A stretch of 64,000 nt of DNA from Diplosphaera chodatii (Eukaryota > Chlorophyta > Trebouxiophyceae > Prasiolales > Stichococcaceae), in NCBI GenBank assembly GCA_032358165.1, contig JAALGY010000043.1, positions 434,001 to 498,000 on the forward strand. The letters run 5' to 3'. The position numbers were made by a program, and so were the translations under genes. The notes beneath the pieces are model-generated. The model saw only the letters and a list, made by a program, of their open reading frames with translations. It ran no database searches and had not been told where the DNA came from. Of this stretch, positions 58,101 through 64,000 are shown in pieces (position 1 is the stretch's first letter; every line of letters starts with the position of its first letter).

Positions 58101-58206
58101 GTTTCCTTTTGCCACCCCCTACGGTGCTCCATGCTTCGTTCGTTGCAGCGGTTGTGCCGCCGGGTTCGCCGGGCAGCATTGTGAACGCGTTGGTGACTAC
58201 AGCCAT
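55106..58206 (-). CDS. Ala-rich coiled-coil protein of 795 residues, unknown
   Basis: Six exons close in frame: 58206-58024, 57824-57555, 57419-57348, 57246-56242, 56093-55956 and 55825-55106. The N-terminus carries a basic patch (GGGKRKRKGKAKDAQRA). The large fourth exon encodes long Ala/Gln/Leu/Glu helices (AALQAQLAAVRRQQEALAAQ; LAERQLAAARELAALLNG), predicted as coiled coil, continuing through exon 5 (RAQSAAERLQRVRRQGQEL). The last exon is Ala-rich then Pro/Ala/Gly/Arg-rich with a possible Arg-Pro motif (QQQRPPRPGRRDRPAG) and ends GLGAWGRPLGS. No enzymatic domain is visible. It could be a scaffolding or RNA-associated protein. It shares a short upstream region with the GNAT gene, which reads the other way. 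Confidence 0.7.
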
Positions 58207-58627
58207 TGCAGTTCACGTTCAGGATCTGCCAGCCTCGCGATCACCAGGATGCTTCACGGTGGTGCGCTGATTAGCAATCGCCAGGGTGGTCCTACTGTGC
58301 CACTTGCATGTACTGGACCAGACAAGTGGAAAACGTAGTAAGCACAGATCCAGACACAATGCTGCAGATCAAATTGCTAGTTCAGCACAGGACCACCCTT
58401 CTGGCCCGAGCGCGTATTCGTTGCCAAGCAGTAGGACGTACATCCACGCTGGACATTTCCTCCTCGCTGCGAGGAGCGTGGCCAGATGCACAGATGCACC
58501 AACACTCAGGGTGGTCTGCACATACAGGGCTTCCGTCAGATACCTGCAAACGGTGTGCCAGCTGGAGGCACTATACACTCCCATACAGCGGTGCACCTGC
58601 AGCTTACATGCCGTGCGCCGCCATTCC
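58207..58627. promoter_or_regulatory. Divergent promoter region between coiled-coil and GNAT genes
   Basis: About 420 bp separate the two start codons, which face away from each other. The region stays open in the GNAT frame upstream of its chosen ATG, so the GNAT leader could be longer, but no specific motif is recognised. Confidence 0.45.
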
Positions 58628-59868
58628 ATGAACTGCAGCTGTCGTGCGAGTCACTCGTGTGTGGAACAGCCGAATTCCGTTGTTGCACTACATCGCCACA
58701 GAGCCCTTGTACCCCGCCCATCGACAGTCAGTGGCAGGGCTTCTGGTGCACATCCTGCTTGGTGGCGCTGGCAGAACCCGAGGAGCTTTGGCAGCCAGCG
58801 ACGCACAGCGGCAGCAGGTTTGCAAATCATCAAGACGTTGCTTAGCCCGCTTCAACACGATATGAATGATATCCTAGAGTCACCTGATTGGTGCGTGTAC
58901 GCTGGTGCAGCTAGAGCAGCAGCAGCAGAGGATGGCGTCTGTGAGGCAAAGGCTGGGCTCGCAGTGCAGCTGGTTGAGACGCTGGCGCCGCCAAAGATCA
59001 CAAAGACAGACGAGGCGTTCGCAGCTGACGGCGTAGAGTTCGTGTACAGCCATGAGGGCATCGACCTCGAGGAGCTCAATGACCTCTTTGGCAAGGTATG
59101 ATGAAAGGGTTCGTGCAGGAGGGTGTACATTTGCCAACTTGCCATCAGCTTCACTACCATACACCATGTGCCTGTATAACGTGGATCATCAGATGAACGT
59201 CCACACCATGTACGTTGGCTGCACAGGTGGGCTTTCCGCGGCGCAGCCCCGACAAGCTGCAGCTGGCGCTGCAGAACACGCATGTGGTGCTCTGGGTGCG
59301 AGCCACCAAACAGACGCGGTGGGCGCGCAGAGGGCAGCTGCTCGGCTTTGCACGAGCCACATCAGACCATGCGCTCTTCGGCACCATCTGGGATGTTGCG
59401 GTGAGGCCTTGATCGCAGCCAACCTGATTTGTTGTCACCATCCAGTAGCTGCTTCGCTCGCTGCTGCCTGTTGCAAACCAGCATCTCATCTGCTTGGTGA
59501 TTGAGCTGTCAGAGGGTCTCGCGTTGCTGCAGGTCAACCCAGCATGGCAGCGATCAGGCATTGGCCGTGCAGCGGTGGAGCGCCTGACGTCCATGCTGCT
59601 GGCGGAGGACATCGCCACCATCAATCTGTATGCAGAGCCGGGAGTGATCAGCCTATATGAGCGCCTGGGATTCCAAAAGGTGATGCAGCTGTATGTAGCA
59701 GTACACCATCTTCCATGCTAGGCAATGGGAATCCACAGCCCGCCGTCTACATAATGCACCACCTGATAAGCTATGAACCTTGATGAACCGCAGGACTTCA
59801 AGAACATTCGGGGAATGTCGTTCCAGCAGAAGGGTGCTGTTGGCAAGCAGCTCATTGCCAGTTTATGA
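58628..59868 (+). CDS. Plastid-type GNAT N-acetyltransferase
   Basis: Four exons close in frame to 287 residues: 58628-59095, 59227-59400, 59533-59679 and 59794-59868. The first ~75 residues are basic and Ser/Arg/His-rich with little acid, like a plastid transit peptide; the ATG at 58628 was chosen because it opens this stretch. The catalytic part has DLEELNDLFGKVGFPRRSPD, KLQLALQNTHVVLWVRATK, GFARATSDHALFGTIWDVAV, the acetyl-CoA loop QRSGIGRAAVERL, NLYAEPGVISLYERLGF and NIRGMSF. This order matches the plant plastid GNAT family (NSI/SNAT and GNAT relatives), some of which acetylate protein lysines and N-termini or serotonin. Which substrate applies here cannot be told. A short Arg/Trp-rich insertion (KQTRWARRGQLL) precedes GFARA. 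Confidence 0.85.
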
Positions 59869-60287
59869 GCGGGAAGCGTAGTGTGTGTCACGGTGGCTTG
59901 CACGAGGCACAAACGTGTGTTTGTGCATACATGACGGCTCTGTATTTCAGTAGGTGCACTTGTTTGATAGCATGCTTTCAGGTACGTCCGCCGATGCTGG
60001 ACCCTGAGTGGACTTGCTCCGGAGACACATTCAGCATGCATGCACACTTGCGCAAACGTGGCATTGTGGTCCGCATGGTAGGCCTCGTTACACTCGTCAC
60101 ATTTCACGGGGTACCCAGGGTACACGCAGATGCTGCATGCACAGGCCGTACGGCTTCCAGCTTTCACCTTCCAATGTCGGTCCTCCCAAGGTTGCTGCCT
60201 CAAGAACAGCTACCAGGTGCACCTCGGGAAAGCGAGGACACACAGAATGCATTTGCTTTTCGCCTGTGCTAATTTGCAGTCGGCAGC
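59869..60287. other. Intergenic region between GNAT and F-box genes
   Basis: About 420 bp between same-strand genes. A Cys-rich minus-strand reading frame covers part of it but lacks an ATG and was not accepted as a gene. The promoter of the F-box gene should lie here. Confidence 0.4.
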
Positions 60288-61551
60288 ATGAACAACATTG
60301 TAGATTCGCCTATATGGCTCCGTTGGTTTGGGTGCGACATGCACCAGCAGCCTGAGGCCGTAACTCTACTTGACCTGGACGACCACCTGCTGTGCGAGAT
60401 ATTCAAGTTTATGAACGTTCATGACAAAGTAGAGCATGTACAGCGAGCTTGCATGCGCTTCAGAAGCGTGCTGCAGCGGCCGAGCACTGCTGAAGTTTGG
60501 GGATCCATTACGGTGAAGTTGCAGCCAGACACAGGCGCCGACCGAGAGCCTATTGGTGACCTAATCATGTGGCTGCTGGAACGCAAGACAGGTGACCGGA
60601 GACTGCTGTGAAGTGCATACTTGCAATGATCATACAGAGCAAGCTGTGCTGACAACTGGTGCATACATGTCTGGCACCGCAGGAATTTCAGGCCTGAGGC
60701 TCCTGACAAACCGTCGCAGCCTCGATAAACCCTACGACTCTGAACGGGCTGCGTACGAACAGTTCGTGCTGCAAGCGCTTGCTGCCGCAATGGCTGGCGA
60801 GGATGTGCCAATGGTATATGCCGGGGGCGCAGGCGAGTCCCATGATCTTGTGATGTCCGCGCCGCTCAGTCTGGCTCACGTAGACGGGCCAGTGGCAGCA
60901 GCGTTACAGCAGTCACTGGAGGCGCTGGCATGTCGCTGCAGTGACTTTCAGTCCCAGCATTGGGAAGTGTTGTGCTCCCTCAACCGCGTCCAACACATGG
61001 CCCTATGCCTGCAAGCGGCAGCACAGCAGCCGGCACCCCCTGTGTCGTTCACTATCCACAACATGCACCTCACTAACTTGAGCGAACTGGTTTTTCTGAA
61101 GTGCAGTGTGTCGTTGCAGCCTATACTAGAGCATCTTTCAGCGTTGACTCGTCTGACCTGTCTGTATCTCGAGCAGTGCCCTTTAGGGCTGACTGCTCTG
61201 TCAGCTGGGCTGCCGCCCCTCTCTTCTTTGGTTTCCTTGATGTTCAGGGCCTGCAGACTCGGTATGTTGCCACCATTAGAGCAGTTGTGCTCTCTTGAGG
61301 AGCTCGACCTGAGTCACAACAACGACCTGAGGGGTGTACAACGGGGGTTGCACGGGTTGACATCGCTGGCCAGGCTGCGTATGCAGGGATGCACACCTAT
61401 TGACGGTAGCACGCTGGAAGCCCTACAACAGCTGCCAGCCCTGCGGGAATTTGACGTCAGTGGCCACAAGTGGACGCCCGCAACTGCAACAACCTTTGGC
61501 CGCTTGCAACACACGGCGTACGCGCTATGTTTGAATTTGGTATCAAAGTGA
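60288..61551 (+). CDS. F-box / leucine-rich-repeat protein
   Basis: Two exons (60288-60591 and 60683-61551) close in frame to 390 residues. Near the N-terminus, LLDLDDHLLCEIFKFMNVHD followed by KVEHVQRACMRFRSVLQRP is an F-box-like helix set, the SKP1-binding module of SCF ubiquitin ligases. From residue ~230 leucine-rich repeats appear: LVFLKCSVSLQPILEHLSAL, TRLTCLYLEQCPLGLTALSA, LPPLSSLVSLMFRACRLGML and CSLEELDLSHNNDLRGV. The repeats would choose the substrate. Large, fast-evolving F-box/LRR families are common in green plants and algae, so the target cannot be inferred. The gene ends only 111 bp from the oppositely oriented PH-like gene. Confidence 0.8.
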
Positions 61552-61662
61552 AGTTGGAATGATGAGGCGTCAGCTTGACATCAAAGTGGCGCTTCGATGG
61601 AGCAATCACAAGCAACCCTGTACATCATGCAGTCGTCTGAGGTGTTATCGCAACAACATCGA

Positions 61663-63020
61663 TCATGAGCCAAAGCCCTTTGTTGCGCCGCCCTTGCTGG
61701 GCTTACTCCTACTGCCTTCTGCCGCCTGCGAGCTCGCTGCCGACCGCTGGTCATTGATATATTTCTCCATCTCCTTGTGCCTGCGGCGTACACACTTGAC
61801 TGGATACGCGAAATACTCACCCTCAGCAGCATGGGCCATCACCGCTTCACTGCCCATCCTTGGTCACCCTCGGCAGATGGTGCGTGCCAGGGTTCATTAT
61901 GTGCACCATAGGCTTTACCTGGGTAGCGCTCGCATCTCAATTTTGTCGCCGTTGCGGAGCTCCACTACCATGTCACCCCAGTAGCCGATGCCGCGGCCGA
62001 TGGAAATCACTGATTTGACGTCTGAGTATGCCGCGTCAAGCTGCTCATCTGCGGTGGAGGGAAGCACAACAGGTCTGAGCTGATAGGCTTCGGTAACCTG
62101 AGCATTGACCGGCATGCAAACCAATGCATCGGATTGAGAGTATTCTGCATGCAGATGTGCAGTCGCCTTTCAGATTGAACGGCTCACTCTTCCATGGGGC
62201 CGTGGTGATCACGGAGATGCGCTTATCAGTGAAGCGGTACTTGACAAACGCCCCGCGCCCGATCGCAGCAATGGAAAGCGGCAGCCACACCAGCGTGGCT
62301 CCCAGCGCAATATTGACGGCTAGATCGCCGCGGTGCGGCGCCGACTCAAAAAACACCTCTTCCTTGCCCCAGTCCACCTGCTTCTTTGATGCGCCCGCCT
62401 GCGTAGTTGGACGACTTGTTCAATATCTAGATCAATCGCGAAGGTGTGTGGCCTGCACTGGGGTGGACTGCGGTGCGCCGATGACGCTGACCGTATTCCC
62501 ACCAGCGTAAGCAATACGATTGTAATGCAGGGCAGCGAGAGCGACGTGAGCAGGCCGTCTCACCTTCTTGTTCTCCTGCAGCTGCTGATATGGGGTGTTC
62601 GCCTTTCGATTGCCTGGTGCCATCTTGTTCTTCCTGATGGCCGCCAGCCGCTTATCGAAGTCGTCGTCACTCTCATCTGCCTCTTGCTCGTCTGCATGTC
62701 ACATACAGTGCTCAGTACCGGCAACTGGGCGGCGCTGGTGTACTCCCCGCCTATTGAGATCGGTCTGATGCTGCGACGGGTTGTTGATTCTGACTGCTTT
62801 GCAGTGTGTTGTGAGTTAGCCCCTGCTCGTGAATTGCATAAACACCATGCGCGCGGTCTGCTGCAACACCTTGCGCCCGGGTGACGAGATGCGGTCGCCT
62901 CCTGTGCTGAAGCGTCTGCAGGCGCCGCTGAGCTGTGAAGGGCGCGCGTTGCGAGTGTCTCGCGATGCCAAGTGAGGAGAGAGATGCTGGACATCCTCCA
63001 GCCAGGTGCATCTGCAGCAT
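61663..63020 (-). CDS. Plastid membrane protein with PH-like domain
   Basis: Five exons close in frame to 238 residues: 63020-62870 (an alternative donor would end it near 62846), 62691-62564, 62377-62188, 62048-61919 and 61780-61663. The first exon is an Arg/His/Ala-rich likely transit peptide. Then come an acidic segment (ADESDDDFDKRLAAIRKNK), VDWGKEEVFFESAPHRGDLA, a membrane helix (NIALGATLVWLPLSIAAIG), and RGAFVKYRFTDKRISVITTA with ISIGRGIGYWGDMVVELRNG, DKIEMRALPR and HKEMEKYINDQ, a PH-like (bPH2-type) fold. The same layout is found in plant plastid proteins of unknown biochemical role. The Lys/Gly-rich C-terminus is probably flexible. Start chosen at ATG 63020; an earlier in-frame codon at 63074 is less likely. 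Confidence 0.78.
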
Positions 63021-63274
63021 GCTGCCAACCTCCTGCCCACGCACTTTGCACGCGCTACACGTCTCAACCCTCACAAACTGTACTGCAGTCCTACTTGTGA
63101 AGCGTAGATCGGCATGTGAACGCAGAAGCTGGTTCCCACTGCTGCACTGAGCTCAGCCAGAAGCTCACAGTGGCGACTGCAGCGACGACTTGTCAGCTGA
63201 CATATTACATAACCGAAGCTCGCTCTGCTGACGGTGTGCACAAACCCCAGGCTGCAGAGGTCTAAGATTACTAG

Positions 63275-64000
63275 CTACAGGAATAGCCCAATGCCGGGCT
63301 GGAAGGGCACCCACGGCAGCACACTGTCGCCAAACAGGTCCGTCACCACCTGCAGCTGCGCGCCGAGATCGCTGTCTTCCTTCCACGCATCTGCATACAA
63401 CAAGTCAGATTGCAATCAACAGGAGCTGTTGCGCACACACTTTGTGCAGGAATCATGTAGGTTAATAGACGGTGGGTTCAAAATGGCGGCTTTCTCCACA
63501 TCAATGGTTTCCTTCGACCTGATTGTCCCACCTGCCAAAATGGCTGAGGGTGGACCATGTGCTGTGGCTTTCCGCCTGTCAAGCGGCCCCAGCTGCGGGT
63601 TCGCCTTCCTAACGGCAGTTGCTGGCTGGTGCACAGGCGGAAACACCCTTGCAGGCGTACTGGCGGGTGCATCTGGCTGCTCAGCAGCTGCAGGCTGGTC
63701 CGCAGCAGCTGGTGCGTCTTGCTGCTGTTCCGTTTTGACTGCGGGTGCCTGAGCACGAGGCTGAGCTTCCTGGCTGCTGTCGACGGCGGCACTGGGCTGC
63801 GCGCTGTCCTGCTGGCCTGGTCGCTGCATCTGCTGTGCCATCAGAAGATGGTCGGCAAGCCTGCATCCACAACACCTGCAACTGCACATATGTACAAAAC
63901 GGACACATGATGGACATGAGGACGTTTGCAACAGTTGTGGACGCTGGCTGCTATGGTGGAATGCCAACCTTTCTGCAATGCCAGCATATACTGCGCAAGC
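63275..64000 (-). CDS. Unknown protein, 5' part beyond the right edge
   Basis: Two exons of a minus-strand gene. The last (about 63.39-63.275 kb) follows a clear TATGCAG acceptor and encodes AWKEDSDLGAQLQVVTDLFG with DSVLPWVPFQPGIGLFL and a TAG stop at 63275-63277. The previous exon (about 63.43 kb to at least 63.84 kb) encodes a Gln/Ala/Pro-rich region (QQMQRPGQQDSAQPSAAV; AVKTEQQQDAPAAADQP) and then the more ordered LGPLDRRKATAHGPPSAILA and SKETIDVEKAAILNPPSINL. The mix of a low-complexity region and a short hydrophobic tail suggests a regulatory or transcription-related protein, but I do not recognise it. Confidence 0.5.

Noticed and set aside
59718..60203. Cys-rich minus-strand frame with a PHD- or C1-like pattern (CSICVYPGYPVKCDEC)
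   Set aside because: It starts at TTG, not ATG, sits in a 420-bp gap between two plus-strand genes, and shows no supporting exons; tempting but most likely chance.
1..64000. Bacterial-type features: operons, ribosome binding sites, CRISPR arrays, insertion sequences, phage genes
   Set aside because: Gene structure is clearly eukaryotic with spliceosomal introns; no regularly spaced repeats, transposase or integrase motifs were seen.
1..64000. tRNA and rRNA genes
   Set aside because: No cloverleaf-like set with matching B box and acceptor stem or rRNA core sequence was recognised; a GTTCGATTC at about 25.6 kb lacks the surrounding tRNA structure.

Overview
The window looks like nuclear DNA from a green alga (Chlorophyta, probably a core chlorophyte such as a trebouxiophyte). 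Genes are broken by many short introns of roughly 100-350 bp, with donors mostly GTGCGY, GTGAGY or GTATGY and acceptors ending in TGCAG. Codon use is GC-rich. Several products are plant or plastid types: a VIPP1/IM30 protein, a plastid folate-biopterin transporter, a plastid GNAT acetyltransferase, NCA1-like and plant-type RING1-like proteins, and a plastid PH-like membrane protein. No operons, tRNA or rRNA genes, CRISPR arrays or transposases were recognised. The placement in green algae is an inference from these proteins and the intron style.

Layout: 1-11.6 kb (-) is most of a very long filamin-repeat gene that runs off the left edge. 12.5-15.9 kb (+) is a secreted PQQ-type beta-propeller protein with 14 exons resolved in frame. 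16.4-19.5 kb (-) is a folate-biopterin transporter. 20.1-23.3 kb (-) holds a tandem pair of PspA/IM30 genes, one intronless and complete, the other divergent and intron-rich. 23.5-25.6 kb (-) is an unidentified multi-pass membrane protein. 25.8-28.2 kb (+) is a cereblon homologue. 28.7-33.6 kb (-) is RPA70. 34.1-34.3 kb (-) is a tiny unknown ORF. 34.5-37.5 kb (-) is a RING1-like ubiquitin ligase. 37.7-39.1 kb (+) is an unknown small gene. 39.3-42.2 kb (-) is UPF3 and 42.6-48.2 kb (+) is NOC3, sharing a 383-bp divergent promoter region. 48.6-50.8 kb (+) is an NCA1-like RING/TPR protein. 51.1-52.6 kb (-) is a conserved-looking membrane protein. 53.3-54.4 kb (+) is a GET1/WRB-like protein. 55.1-58.2 kb (-) is a 795-residue coiled-coil protein. 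58.6-59.9 kb (+) is a GNAT acetyltransferase. 60.3-61.6 kb (+) is an F-box/LRR protein. 61.7-63.0 kb (-) is a plastid PH-like membrane protein. 63.3-64 kb (-) is the 3' end of an unknown gene that runs off the right edge.

The genes are independent eukaryotic housekeeping or accessory genes, not one pathway. There is a loose quality-control flavour: cereblon, RING1 and F-box ubiquitin-ligase parts, the NCA1 catalase chaperone type, GET1 for tail-anchored protein insertion, UPF3 for nonsense-mediated decay, and VIPP1 for thylakoid maintenance. I do not claim functional clustering. The most notable observations are a cereblon that keeps the whole tri-tryptophan ligand pocket, an RPA70 that has lost most zinc-ribbon cysteines, the long filamin array, the tandem IM30 pair, the secreted PQQ-type propeller, and two GC-AG introns that keep reading frame. 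Exon coordinates come from splice-site and reading-frame reasoning by eye. Where every exon length and phase closes (PQQ, cereblon, NCA1, GET1, coiled-coil, GNAT, F-box, PH-like) the models are fairly firm. The others are spans whose inner exons are partly resolved.
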